NCBI RefSeq assembly: GCF_024496085.1 | Contig: NZ_CP101751.1 | Coordinates: 3,038,001-3,102,000, forward strand | DNA length: 64,000 nucleotides | Source: Flavobacterium cerinum | GTDB lineage: Bacteria; Bacteroidota; Bacteroidia; Flavobacteriales; Flavobacteriaceae | Direction: 5' to 3' | Shown here: positions 40,916-49,942 of the stretch, piece by piece | How positions within the stretch are numbered: the stretch's first letter is position 1 | Layout: every line of letters starts with the position of its first letter | Notes under the pieces: model-generated | What the model saw: only the letters and a program-made list of their open reading frames with translations | Told to the model about the DNA's origin: nothing | Database searches by the model: none | Translations under genes and position numbers: made by a program

Positions 40916-42669
40916 GGTGTTACTATTTTTTGGTAATAATTATCATTAATGGTGTAATATTCGTCTTCCTCTTCTATTAATACATCGTCCAGTATTTCAT
41001 AACAGGCTTCGTTGATACTGTCGATTAACTGATTCCGGAACATTCCTCTTGATTTTGAAAAGGCTTCAAGTTCTTCGTATTCGACTGAAAGATTGCCTTT
41101 ATAGAACAATTCCAGCAGTTCCAACTGAACGGTGTTTAAATCGACCAAAACAGCGGTGTTGTTTCCTTCACTTATAATTTTGGGTGCAATTTCCATAACG
41201 ATTTCACTTTCGTTAATTTCTTCTATTTTAAAAGAATTGACTTCATCTTCGTATTCATCTTTCAGGTATTCGTTTAGCAATTCTACGGTTCCGGAATGCT
41301 TTTCATGTACCTGTTGAATTGTAGTATGATCCAGTTCTATTTTTTTGCGTTTTACTTTATATAACTGCGGTACGGCACTCAGCGCTTTATCCAGATCTCT
41401 GTCATTGATCAGATTACTTACAATGATCTGAAAATCATGTAGCTGTTCGTTATTCTTAAACAGATTCTTCTGCATGGTTTTAGCCAGTGGTTTATTTTCG
41501 AACTTAACTGATCGCAGGTCGTGATGCAAATAATAGATATATAGCTTAAGGGAGGCTTCCTTGTCATGTGGCGCTATAAACTTTGACGCTTCATAGAAAA
41601 TGTTTTCTACTGCGGTATTGCGTTTGTTTATGTTTCCTAAAATAACGATATCGCTTACAAACATTTTGGGATCGTTGTTATAAGCCGCTGTCAATTCCTC
41701 GTATTTTATTTTCCATCGTGCCGGATTCTGGGCATTTAGTTCCAGTTCCGTATCCCGATCCGGTAAAGCCAATGTCGGTGCATAAATGGCCAATGCTTTC
41801 TGTAAACGAACTAATATCATTTCGTTATACGATTTGTCAATTTCATTAACGTTATAAATCAGTTCTGTATTTAACTTTCGTTTATGCCCGTAATGTTCCC
41901 GCACTGCATTTTCACTATGTTTAAAAATATTGAAATACAATTCGTCGAGGATTGATTTTACGGAATAGGTATAATTAGCGCTGTTCTTACGATGACGATA
42001 ATGTTTTGTTGCAATAACATCTGCAATTTTTTGCATTTCATTATCCAGTGAAGAAGCTTCGTCGCGGTATTTATCATCCAGTCGCTGAATCGCTAAAAGG
42101 TATAGTTTTACAATTTCAACGCTACAGAATTCTATATTGAAAAAATTATTCCCGGGATTCCATAACCGGTCAAGCAATGCAACCTGATCCATTGTAAGAT
42201 TAAGGCTTTCCTTATATTTGAAACCTAACTTTCCGGTGTCGTCATTACTTTTTTCCTGATAGTTTTCTTCTTTACAAATTCGGTTAACGGAACTGTGATC
42301 GCCTTTCGCTCTGAATTTCTGAATCAGAAAACCCAATGCATTATTTTTGGTTTTCGGATAATGACTGATTAACGTTTTCAACAGTTTTTCCAGTCGGTTG
42401 ATGTCGCCGTTACTATCATATTCCTGTAAAAAATCAAACAGTAAGATAAAGGCATAATTATTATTCCAGTCGAGATTCATATAAATCTCATTAAGGAAAT
42501 TGGCTTTAAAAGTTTTATAAAACCGACGCTGTTCATTTGTCGCATTATTGATCTCGGAATACGAGTGAACCAATTGATGCCGCCAATAGGGAACATTGCT
42601 TAGGTTTTGTTCGTTATCGGTTGGCAAAGCAAATGATTGTCCGGTAACGTCTATAATTGTATCATCCAT
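40912..42669 (-). CDS. TerB_C-type tellurite resistance-associated protein
   Basis: 585 residues, mostly helical, no signal peptide. The N-terminal half is a TPR-like or TerB-N-like set of helices (WRHQLVHSYSEINNATNEQRRF, LEKLLKTLISHYPKTKNN). The last 80 residues (LDLNTVQLELLELF, ELEAFSKSRGMFRNQLIDSI, LIEEEDEYYTINDNYYQKI) form the TerB_C domain, which is found in large Ter proteins linked to P-loop ATPases and helicases. The central TerB helical core usual in those proteins is not obvious here and may be supplied by the TerB-like/BRCT protein encoded 28 bases upstream. Likely a scaffold or DNA-associated adaptor for the ATPase and helicase. Confidence 0.8.
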   Translation of the reverse strand: MDDTIIDVTGQSFALPTDNEQNLSNVPYWRHQLVHSYSEINNATNEQRRFYKTFKANFLNEIYMNLDWNNNYAFILLFDFLQEYDSNGDINRLEKLLKTLISHYPKTKNNALGFLIQKFRAKGDHSSVNRICKEENYQEKSNDDTGKLGFKYKESLNLTMDQVALLDRLWNPGNNFFNIEFCSVEIVKLYLLAIQRLDDKYRDEASSLDNEMQKIADVIATKHYRHRKNSANYTYSVKSILDELYFNIFKHSENAVREHYGHKRKLNTELIYNVNEIDKSYNEMILVRLQKALAIYAPTLALPDRDTELELNAQNPARWKIKYEELTAAYNNDPKMFVSDIVILGNINKRNTAVENIFYEASKFIAPHDKEASLKLYIYYLHHDLRSVKFENKPLAKTMQKNLFKNNEQLHDFQIIVSNLINDRDLDKALSAVPQLYKVKRKKIELDHTTIQQVHEKHSGTVELLNEYLKDEYEDEVNSFKIEEINESEIVMEIAPKIISEGNNTAVLVDLNTVQLELLELFYKGNLSVEYEELEAFSKSRGMFRNQLIDSINEACYEILDDVLIEEEDEYYTINDNYYQKIVTP

Positions 42670-42697
42670 AATTTACGTTCTAAATCCTAATTTTGTT

Positions 42698-43627
42698 TTA
42701 CGCTATTAAATCATCTATGATATCTGAAAAATCAAATTCATGGATTAACATTATCGTATGCCCTTCTTTTCTCAGATTAATTGCCTTTTCTACTTTTCTG
42801 CCGTAACAGGAAAAAGCCCAGGCCGGATTTCCGTTATCGCCCACTATAAGATAATCTGTTTTCTTCGTAATCGTATCGGTAGGTATTCCACCCAAACGAA
42901 CGATATCCCGCTGTAAACTTTCTCTGTTTCCTCTTTTTAATACGCCGGTTATACAAAACGTTTTGCCTTCAAATTCAACTTGTGGTTCGCTTGTACATAA
43001 ACCCGAAATTGTCACGTCGGCTGTTTGTTGTGCTACTTTTTCCCGGATATTTTCATTTTGCAGACTCACGAATTGTTTAAAATAAGCCATTAAAACGATT
43101 CTTTCGTCGTCATCGATTTGTTTATCCGCTAAAACCGAAAGTACAAGACTTCGGATTTCATCATACGGATAATGGCTGTTCAAATGATCATTATCATTCA
43201 GCCATTGTTGCAGATCGTAGATTTCTTTATCGTTGATAGTACCGTCTGCTAATATTCCGTGGCAAATTCCTTGTAAAATCTGCAAATCGGATGTAACCGC
43301 ATCATAGTAATAATTGTCATTTTCATATTTCTGACACAACCAATACAAATCTTCAATCGTTTCTTTAGTTGGAATTTTATTGGTCAGCGCTGCATCAATA
43401 ACTTCCATAAATTCTTTAAACGGATGTCGGTTAACCAGTTCTTTATGGCTATCTGCCCAAAGTTGTAGTTCTTTTATTTCGGTTTCATTTACTTCTCCGT
43501 CCATGTTGATTCCAAGTAATAGTCCTTTTAAGGAACTGATTGCTTTGTCGGCTTTGGATTTAGAGGTGTAGATTTGTAATGTTGCTGCGTCAATATCTTT
43601 CATAATCAAGTGATTTAGTGTTATCAT
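42698..43627 (-). CDS. TerB-like repeat protein with C-terminal BRCT domain
   Basis: 309 residues. Two TerB-like helical modules are seen: ISSLKGLLLGINMDGEVNE (near 30) and LQILQGICHGILADGTINDK (near 130). Each has the acidic DGxVN/DGTIN signature thought to bind a metal. A BRCT domain covers about 215-305 (EFEGKTFCITGVLKRGNR, RLGGIPTDTITKKTDYLIVG, KVEKAINLRKEGHTIMLI). BRCT domains bind phosphoproteins or DNA ends, as in DNA ligase LigA. The fusion would link a Ter signal to DNA. It begins the second Ter transcript (BRCT, TerB_C, BrxD-like, helicase). The sharp IVGDNGNPAWAFSCYGRKVEKA end is like LigA-type BRCTs. Confidence 0.88.
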   Translation of the reverse strand: MITLNHLIMKDIDAATLQIYTSKSKADKAISSLKGLLLGINMDGEVNETEIKELQLWADSHKELVNRHPFKEFMEVIDAALTNKIPTKETIEDLYWLCQKYENDNYYYDAVTSDLQILQGICHGILADGTINDKEIYDLQQWLNDNDHLNSHYPYDEIRSLVLSVLADKQIDDDERIVLMAYFKQFVSLQNENIREKVAQQTADVTISGLCTSEPQVEFEGKTFCITGVLKRGNRESLQRDIVRLGGIPTDTITKKTDYLIVGDNGNPAWAFSCYGRKVEKAINLRKEGHTIMLIHEFDFSDIIDDLIA

Positions 43628-43836
43628 TATTCTAATTATTATAAAAGACTGTGTTATTATAACAATTAAAAGATACAGGTAAAGATAGTTGGAGTGACGT
43701 ATGGCTAAATATGGTTTTCCGTAAAAAGAAAAGAAAGAACGTTTGCCGTTGCGAAAATGAGGTTTCGGCAGAAATAATAAGCAAACTTAAGCGGAGCAAC
43801 AATTCGTTTTGATTCTTCTGTTGCCGATGAAGAAAT
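43628..43836. other. Intergenic region between the two Ter transcripts
   Basis: About 210 bases without a convincing gene. It should hold the promoter of the TerB-like/BRCT operon, but I found no clear TTG-N20-TAnnTTTG pair on the minus strand. Confidence 0.5.
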
Positions 43837-43866
43837 AAAGGGGTTACATGATATAACCCCTTTTGT
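43837..43866 (-). terminator. Terminator after terC
   Basis: Hairpin GGGGTTA / TAACCCC just past the terC stop. It divides the long minus-strand block into two transcripts. Its T run is stronger on the plus strand, so some read-through is likely. Confidence 0.65.
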
Positions 43867-43880
43867 TGTTTTTCAGAATG

Positions 43881-44870
43881 TTAGACTTCTGCTTCCTGTT
43901 TTTCCGGAAAAGCCAATGAAGCAATTACGGATAGTACCAATACACTACCTACTACAATAAGTGAATGAATCGATTCGATATGATAAAGTGGTGATATTAC
44001 CATTTTTACACCAATAAAGGCTAAGATTATCGCTAATCCGTATTTTAATTTGCTGAATAAATGGATAAAGTTCGCCAAAAGGAAATACAAGGCTCTTAAT
44101 CCTAAAATAGCAAAAATATTAGATGTATACAGGATAAACGGATCGTCCGGTGCAATAGCGAAGATTGCCGGAATCGAGTCCACTGCGAAAAGTAAATCGG
44201 TAAATTCAATTACCCCAACTACTACCAATAAAGGCGTTGCCAGTTTTTTTCCGTTTTCAATCGTAAAGAATTTATCTTTATCATAATTCTTACTTACGCT
44301 AAAGAATTTATGAACCACTTTAGCACCCGGGCTTTTGCTGAAATCTTTATTTTCATCATCGTCATCTTCTGCAAACCAGGATTTAATTCCGGCATAAACC
44401 AGGAATAATCCGAAAATAGTCAGGATAACATTAATACGTAATGCATGTCCGAACATTTCCATTTCAGGAAGATACGTCAGTTTAATTAGTCCTACACCAC
44501 TGAAGATAAATACGGCACGCAATACCAATGCTCCGATAATACCCCAGAACAATACTTTATGATGATTTTCTTTCGGAACGTTAAAGAATCCGAATACTAA
44601 TATAAATACGAACAGATTATCGACCGAAAGCGCTTTTTCGATCCAGTAAGCCGACTGGAATTGTGAGAATTTTTCCATTCCGGCATAGTAGTAGATAAAA
44701 CCACTGAAAAGCATGGACAATCCTATCCATACCAAAGACCATATTACCGCTTCTTTATTGGTAACCACATGGCTTTTTTTATTAAAAACGCCTAAATCCA
44801 GCAAAAGCATAATTATGACTACAACAGAAAAAACTGCTATCAGTCCGGGATGATTAATTAAGTTATCCAT
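43881..44870 (-). CDS. terC: TerC family integral membrane protein
   Basis: 329 residues, about nine transmembrane helices. The TerC/Alx hallmark is LSVDNLFVFILVFGFFNVPKE with acidic residues in the membrane (WIEKALSVDN), and a second copy of the motif at EFTDLLFAVDSIPAIFAI. A charged cytoplasmic loop (EDDDDENKDF) is between helices. TerC proteins are linked to tellurite resistance and, in other bacteria, to manganese export and metal loading of exported proteins. It is the last gene before the terminator, 23 bases after the kinase gene. Confidence 0.93.
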   Translation of the reverse strand: MDNLINHPGLIAVFSVVVIIMLLLDLGVFNKKSHVVTNKEAVIWSLVWIGLSMLFSGFIYYYAGMEKFSQFQSAYWIEKALSVDNLFVFILVFGFFNVPKENHHKVLFWGIIGALVLRAVFIFSGVGLIKLTYLPEMEMFGHALRINVILTIFGLFLVYAGIKSWFAEDDDDENKDFSKSPGAKVVHKFFSVSKNYDKDKFFTIENGKKLATPLLVVVGVIEFTDLLFAVDSIPAIFAIAPDDPFILYTSNIFAILGLRALYFLLANFIHLFSKLKYGLAIILAFIGVKMVISPLYHIESIHSLIVVGSVLVLSVIASLAFPEKQEAEV

Positions 44871-44893
44871 TCGTAAAAATTAAAAAGTTAATA

Positions 44894-46411
44894 TTAATTA
44901 TTTTTATTGGTTATTGTGATCAAGGCTAGTTTGCCACCTTCTTCGGATGACAACAGCAATTTTTTTCCATCGGTAAGTTCGACCATCGAATTTACCGGTA
45001 TTTCTTTATTTTCCGTAAGGTCTTTCAGGCTTTCCAGTTTTTGGTTAACCAGAACCCATTTCCCTTCATAAAAAGTGAAATAGCCTATCGGTTTTTTGTC
45101 CTTCGGATCCAGTTTTTCGTTACGGATAACATTTCTGTTTACATGCCAGTTAAAAACGTACTGATTATTATACACCATAAGGCGTTGATTTTCCGGTTTC
45201 CAAACTCCGGGGCTAAACTCGTAATAAAAATCCAGCATCGGTAGTGTACCTGTATGCGGTGTTTTACAAAACGGACACTGTGGTTTTGTTGAGTTATCAA
45301 AAACATACCATTGCTGACTACAGGAGGAATTGGTACATTGCTGAATCAGATCGACTGTTTTTAACAATGCCTGTTCCCAGGCTTCCGCCGGCGGACGTTG
45401 CATCGGATCGTGTAATCCTTCTATAAAAGCGCGGTTAAACATCTCGGTAAGATACGGTCCGGTAATTGTATAAGGTAATTTATCGATATCAGCCCACGGG
45501 AGATCCCACTTCGAAAAACGATCGATTTTAGGTCGGTTCGAATGATCTGTAGGATGCTCAATAAACAACGCTTTTTCGCCCATTGAAAGCAAATCGTCTT
45601 TATCGGTGTCCAGATCATGTACCTTTCCTCCTTTTAACGGATGACGGTGTAATAAAAACATATAGATCAATACCGGTAAGGCGTGTAAATCCGTTAGTCG
45701 GCTCGGTAAAATACGTCCCGGGTCCGATTTGTCCAGCTGCTTTGTAGCCAATACTTCCGGAGCGATAAACTCCGCCGTACCGATTACTTCGGCCGGAAAC
45801 AATCCCGGTACCACTAATCCGTCCAAATCGATCATACAAGCTGCTTTTTCAACCGGATCAATCAGAATATTGTTATAGGACAAATCCGAATGCGCCAATC
45901 CCATAGCATGAAGTTTTTTAACCCCACGCGCAATATGGATCGCAATCTGAAAATAACTCAGCCAGTTTCCTAATTCGGATTTGGCCAGTCGCAACGGATA
46001 TTGTTCATTTCGAAACTTAGCTCCTGCAAACCATTTTCCGTTTTTTTCCTTTCCTTTTATCGTATCTCCGGTTTCACTTCCCTGCTTAAAAAAGAATTTT
46101 CCTTTATAAGTAGGCACAATAATTCCGGTCATTCCTTTATGTTCGACCACATCAGACGGCCAGCGAAATATTTCATCCAGGAAATAATCCGCGGCATCTT
46201 TATTCTGAATTTGCGGTAAATAATAATTGGTAATCCGCTTTAGTCGTTCTTTCTGATTATCATCCAATTGATCTCTAAAAAAAGCAATTACATAGGATTT
46301 ATCCGGACTGAAATAAACATCTTTCATTCCGCCACGCATCGGGCTATCGGTATCCGTATATTGATACGATTTAGAAGGGTCATTAACGGATTTTACAGTT
46401 ATGATACTCAT
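44894..46411 (-). CDS. Ter-associated protein kinase with zinc ribbon
   Basis: 505 residues. A kinase-like N-terminal domain carries the catalytic loop HSDLSYNN at 174-181 (HRD is changed to HSD) and the metal motif DLDG at 195-198 in place of DFG. The lysine and glutamate of the N lobe are less clear. A zinc ribbon follows (CTNSSC at 359-364, CPFC at 379-382). The last 110 residues form a beta-rich region with YFTFYEGKWVLVN. This kinase type is known from TerY-P triads, where it is encoded with a VWA protein and a PP2C phosphatase exactly as here. Its targets are unknown, but TerD-family proteins and the BRCT protein are plausible. Confidence 0.85.
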   Translation of the reverse strand: MSIITVKSVNDPSKSYQYTDTDSPMRGGMKDVYFSPDKSYVIAFFRDQLDDNQKERLKRITNYYLPQIQNKDAADYFLDEIFRWPSDVVEHKGMTGIIVPTYKGKFFFKQGSETGDTIKGKEKNGKWFAGAKFRNEQYPLRLAKSELGNWLSYFQIAIHIARGVKKLHAMGLAHSDLSYNNILIDPVEKAACMIDLDGLVVPGLFPAEVIGTAEFIAPEVLATKQLDKSDPGRILPSRLTDLHALPVLIYMFLLHRHPLKGGKVHDLDTDKDDLLSMGEKALFIEHPTDHSNRPKIDRFSKWDLPWADIDKLPYTITGPYLTEMFNRAFIEGLHDPMQRPPAEAWEQALLKTVDLIQQCTNSSCSQQWYVFDNSTKPQCPFCKTPHTGTLPMLDFYYEFSPGVWKPENQRLMVYNNQYVFNWHVNRNVIRNEKLDPKDKKPIGYFTFYEGKWVLVNQKLESLKDLTENKEIPVNSMVELTDGKKLLLSSEEGGKLALITITNKNN

Positions 46412-46420
46412 TGTATTCGA

Positions 46421-47791
46421 TTAAAATAAAATAGCTAATGTTCTGTCGTCATGGTTTCCGGGACTCCAGAAATTCATCCATTCCAACAAGGCAACCTCGC
46501 TGTTTTCCGGATTCTGAAATAAATCCACACGAATTTCTTCCGGATTATTCCCATTCAGATCAGTAAAGAAATTTTTCCATTTTTCAGGGTTTTCCAGATT
46601 GGCTTCTACTTCAAACTTCGGATCATAAATTCCGTCTGTCATCAGAACGAGTGCCTTCATTGTATTGGTTTGTGCTATAGTCACACGGCTTTCAAAATCG
46701 GCAGCTTCCAATATTTCCGGCATCGTTATAAAACGCGTACCACCGCCAAAACTTCCGACATCCAGCTTATTCATCAATCGGATTTGATTGAAATCATCGC
46801 TGATCAATACAATCGGACAATCGCCTACTCCAAAGCTGATAATCAAACAAGTGTCTGCTAACTGTTTTACCAAGGCAAAAGCCAATGTCGCGTGAAAAGC
46901 CTCTATACTTTCATTCTGCTCCGTCGAAAAACGTGCAATAGCCGTATGTGCCTGACGTGCCGCTTCACCGAGATAAGGTCGTATTTTTTCGAGATCAGCA
47001 ACCGATTGTATGTTCTCAAATTCGGCTTTATTGTCGATTTGTTTTTCTTTGAAATAATCAATTACCGTTTGACAAGCCAACTGTGAGCCTTTTCGGGATA
47101 ATCCTGCCGAGCCGGCTCCGTCCGAAACAGCAATAATAGTCCATCCGTTTTCCAAATCTGCAAAAGCAAAATCATCTTCGCGATAACTTCCGTTGTTTGC
47201 GTGTGAACGTCCTCTTTTTGAAGCGACAACCAGTGTTTTATCGGCCAGTTGAGCCTGAACCGATTCTTCATCCGGTTTGGCAAAACGAACCGTTTGATCA
47301 CTCGGGATATTCCGCCATAGCGATTTAGGATCCGGATTGATTATAATGGATATCTGTTTTGTATTAAACTTTGCATCTTCCGGTTCTGTTATCAGGCGAT
47401 ACTCAAAATTTAATCGGATATCACCGCTCTGATCCGGTATTCCGGAAATGATTCTATTATTGGTATTAAATGTCAGTCCGCTGTTTTCAAATCCGGAAAG
47501 CTGATACTTTGCAATATCGGTTAGTCCCAATGCGGCAAAATCAAACAGTGCTTCATATGACTTACCGACAATCCCGTTGGGAAATACGATCGGAAGGCTT
47601 TTGATTTCTTCTTTTCTTGCTATTAATTGCCAGTTTTTTGTCATTTCGCGTTGTAATTCCTGTATTAACTTTACCTTGTTTCTATTCGTTTCGTCTGCAA
47701 CAAAAGAACGGAATAGCTGTTCCCATTTCAGGCAGCTTTCTATATTTTGTTGTAAAAGAAGGGATTTTATATAGCGTTCCGTTTCATCCAT
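46421..47791 (-). CDS. PP2C-family phosphatase with Ig-like domain
   Basis: 456 residues. An N-terminal helical part is followed by an Ig-like module (about 65-155, FPNGIVGKSYEALFDF to NPDPKS, of the cadherin-like/He-PIG type). The PP2C domain begins near residue 175 with metal ligands in SDGAGSAG (223-230), FGVGDCPIVLI, LMTDGIYDP and DDRTLAIL. It removes phosphate from Ser/Thr and should oppose the kinase encoded next. The stop and the ATG of this gene and the upstream VWA gene share one base at 47791. The family usually has no Ig-like domain in front, so this is a slightly unusual build. Confidence 0.87.
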   Translation of the reverse strand: MDETERYIKSLLLQQNIESCLKWEQLFRSFVADETNRNKVKLIQELQREMTKNWQLIARKEEIKSLPIVFPNGIVGKSYEALFDFAALGLTDIAKYQLSGFENSGLTFNTNNRIISGIPDQSGDIRLNFEYRLITEPEDAKFNTKQISIIINPDPKSLWRNIPSDQTVRFAKPDEESVQAQLADKTLVVASKRGRSHANNGSYREDDFAFADLENGWTIIAVSDGAGSAGLSRKGSQLACQTVIDYFKEKQIDNKAEFENIQSVADLEKIRPYLGEAARQAHTAIARFSTEQNESIEAFHATLAFALVKQLADTCLIISFGVGDCPIVLISDDFNQIRLMNKLDVGSFGGGTRFITMPEILEAADFESRVTIAQTNTMKALVLMTDGIYDPKFEVEANLENPEKWKNFFTDLNGNNPEEIRVDLFQNPENSEVALLEWMNFWSPGNHDDRTLAILF

Positions 47792-48840
47792 TATCCCTGA
47801 GCTCTAGTAATATCAAAACCACCGGATCCAAAGCCGTAACGCCCCTGAGCGTTACACCACGGGCATGTACTGACTTCATTTTCATCAATACAATGTACTT
47901 TTTGGCAAGAACAAACGGCCAGGCCATAAGGATTACCGCAACACGGACAACTTGGTGCGCCGGTTAGTTCTTCACTGTTTACTTTGGTATCGATAGAAGC
48001 ATCCGCCAGTTCATAATAGGAATTATCAACCGGGAAAGCGCCTACGAAACGGTATGATTTTGTATGAAAATCCATTCCGCCAAAACTGGACGGATTAATC
48101 GCTCTGGCATATTTTATCAGATACGGACGTTTTGTATTCTGACATTTAGCAGACAGTACCACAAAATTATCATCGATTGCCTGTCCTTTATTTTCGTTTT
48201 TAGTAAGGTCGATTTTTGAAACCGTATTTTCATCCAACTTCGCCAGCTCAAAACCGGATCCGTTATTTTCGACACTAATACTACTGGTTTTGATCGAGTC
48301 GCTTACCCATCTGAAGAAATCTTTATAGGATTGTGCATTGGTATTTTTAAATTCCAAAACCGTATCCGTCAATTCACCCAATACAGTAGTATCGGTATTT
48401 TCTCCGAATGAAATTGCAATCATATTGGCCGATTTTTGCCAGTTTTCCTTCCATTCGCGGATAGCAGCCGACGTATCATCGGTAGGCACTCCATCTGTAA
48501 ACAGAAAAACAATCGGTTTCCAGTCGCCTTTCTTTTCATAGGTAGTTTTTACCACATTACTACGAAGTTCGTACATTAAATGTCCGAGTCCTTTGCTTAA
48601 AGAAGTACCGCTTCCGATCGGGAAACGCGGCGGATAAAAGCTTACTATTTCCTGTAAAGGCACTAATGTTTTAGGCTGACCGGCAAATACGATAATGGAA
48701 ATCCAAACGGTTTCCAGCGCATAAGGATCGGTTTTTAATGCCTGAATAATGGTTGACAATCCCTCTTCAACCTGTTGGATCGGTTCGCCGACCATTGATT
48801 CTGAAATATCTATCAAAAAGTAAATAGGAAGTCTTCTCAT
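47791..48840 (-). CDS. VWA protein with C-terminal zinc ribbon (TerY-like)
   Basis: 349 residues. The N-terminal 200 residues are a von Willebrand A domain with the MIDAS triad DISES (11-15), Thr in GSGTSLSKG and Asp in LFTDGVPTDD. A middle beta-rich part follows (VVLSAKCQNTKRPYLIKYA). The C-terminal ribbon binds zinc through CPCCGNPYGLAVCSC and CPWCNAQGRYG. This is the TerY protein of the TerY-P triad (VWA, PP2C, kinase). Such proteins bind a partner through Mg and probably assemble the Ter complex. It is a diverged copy of the TerY at 48856-49491, with the ribbon added. Confidence 0.87.
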   Translation of the reverse strand: MRRLPIYFLIDISESMVGEPIQQVEEGLSTIIQALKTDPYALETVWISIIVFAGQPKTLVPLQEIVSFYPPRFPIGSGTSLSKGLGHLMYELRSNVVKTTYEKKGDWKPIVFLFTDGVPTDDTSAAIREWKENWQKSANMIAISFGENTDTTVLGELTDTVLEFKNTNAQSYKDFFRWVSDSIKTSSISVENNGSGFELAKLDENTVSKIDLTKNENKGQAIDDNFVVLSAKCQNTKRPYLIKYARAINPSSFGGMDFHTKSYRFVGAFPVDNSYYELADASIDTKVNSEELTGAPSCPCCGNPYGLAVCSCQKVHCIDENEVSTCPWCNAQGRYGFGSGGFDITRAQG

Positions 48841-48855
48841 TGTTTCAATTTAATG

Positions 48856-49491
48856 TTATACAATAACCGTGATTTCGTCCGGCGGCGGCGGAAGTTTCGG
48901 TGCTTCTCCCGTACCCTGGCTTTTATTCCCTTGTTCGATGGTTTCGGATACCCACTTAAAGAAAGCTTTAAGCGTCTGACTGTCGGCTGTATCCAGATGG
49001 ACCACATTATCCGTCAGTTCCTTTAACATCATGTCGTTTGCCAGGTGTCCGGCTGCACAACCCACAACAGCTCCGAAATCAAATGCTCTTATTTGAGCGG
49101 TTTTTTCCCGGTATAATTGTATATCCGAGGGTTTTCCGTCAGTAAAGAGAAACAACAACGGTTTCCAGTCGCCTTTTTGAGTCGGTGAACTTTTAATAAC
49201 GTCCTGCTCTACTTTTTGGAGTACAAAATCGAGAGCGGCGCCTGTATTCGTAGGCCCGCTTTGCGGACAGGTAATTTCGGGTAACCGAAACTGTACCAGC
49301 TCCGTAAGCGGTACAATTTCTTTAATTTCCCGATCAAAGGTTATGATACTCAGCCATAGGGAATCCAGTGCCTGAGCATCACTGCGCAGCGTATTTATCA
49401 TTCCGCTTAACGCATTATTCAGTGCTTGTATGGGCTCGCCATACATAGAGCCTGAAGTATCCAGCAAAAAATATACGGGCAGTCTTCTCAT
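48856..49491 (-). CDS. terY: VWA domain protein TerY
   Basis: 211 residues, a single VWA domain. The MIDAS is DTSGS (11-15), with Thr in SGPTNTGAALDF and Asp in LFTDGKPSD. The first residues MRRLPVYFLLDTSGSMYGEP are the classical TerY start. The tail is rich in Pro (KLPPPPDEITVIV). It lies 15 bases upstream of the second VWA gene and 22 bases after the 140-residue protein, in an unbroken minus-strand operon. TerY proteins are thought to be the scaffold between phosphatase, kinase and TerD-type proteins. Confidence 0.92.
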   Translation of the reverse strand: MRRLPVYFLLDTSGSMYGEPIQALNNALSGMINTLRSDAQALDSLWLSIITFDREIKEIVPLTELVQFRLPEITCPQSGPTNTGAALDFVLQKVEQDVIKSSPTQKGDWKPLLFLFTDGKPSDIQLYREKTAQIRAFDFGAVVGCAAGHLANDMMLKELTDNVVHLDTADSQTLKAFFKWVSETIEQGNKSQGTGEAPKLPPPPDEITVIV

Positions 49492-49513
49492 AGCTTTTTC
49501 AATTTATGAGCGA

Positions 49514-49936
49514 TTACCTCGGAATATTATAGCTTGGCTGATCGTCGTTATTTCCTGTAGAATGTGATGTATTAGAGGAAACAGCTCCGTTAATATTATA
49601 CGTCGATGTATTCGCTTCCGGATCGTGTTGTGCCAGATGCGTCATAATCTCCTTAGTTACTTCTTTACCGCCTGATATCTGATGATAAAGTGACTGGATC
49701 GTATAAACAGGTCCCCACGGAAGTCCCCACCATCCGAAAATACCGTTTACTAAAACGTGCTTATACGAATATTTAAAGCTACTTTCTTCCGGTCGGACAA
49801 GATAAATGGAAGAACTTCTTTTAAACGTCATTAATACAATAGAAACCGTATACGGAAAAATAACAAATTTACCTCCGCTGTTCACGATGGCTCGTATCTG
49901 AGATACTTTTAAGCCATCAATATTTTTAATTTCCAT
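49514..49936 (-). CDS. Ter-operon protein with GWWGLPWGPVYTIQ motif
   Basis: This 140-residue protein has a conserved-looking block, KFVIFPYTVSIVLMTFKRSSSIYLVR, and a centre GIFGWWGLPWGPVYTIQSLY that could sit at or in the membrane. The C-terminal 30 residues are low-complexity and rich in Asn and Ser (NTSTYNINGAVSSNTSH), unlike the rest. I do not recognise a named family, although proteins with the GWWGxPWGP motif occur in Bacteroidota next to Ter genes. It lies between a TerD-like gene and terY. Role unknown. Confidence 0.75.
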   Translation of the reverse strand: MEIKNIDGLKVSQIRAIVNSGGKFVIFPYTVSIVLMTFKRSSSIYLVRPEESSFKYSYKHVLVNGIFGWWGLPWGPVYTIQSLYHQISGGKEVTKEIMTHLAQHDPEANTSTYNINGAVSSNTSHSTGNNDDQPSYNIPR

Positions 49937-49942
49937 TACTGC

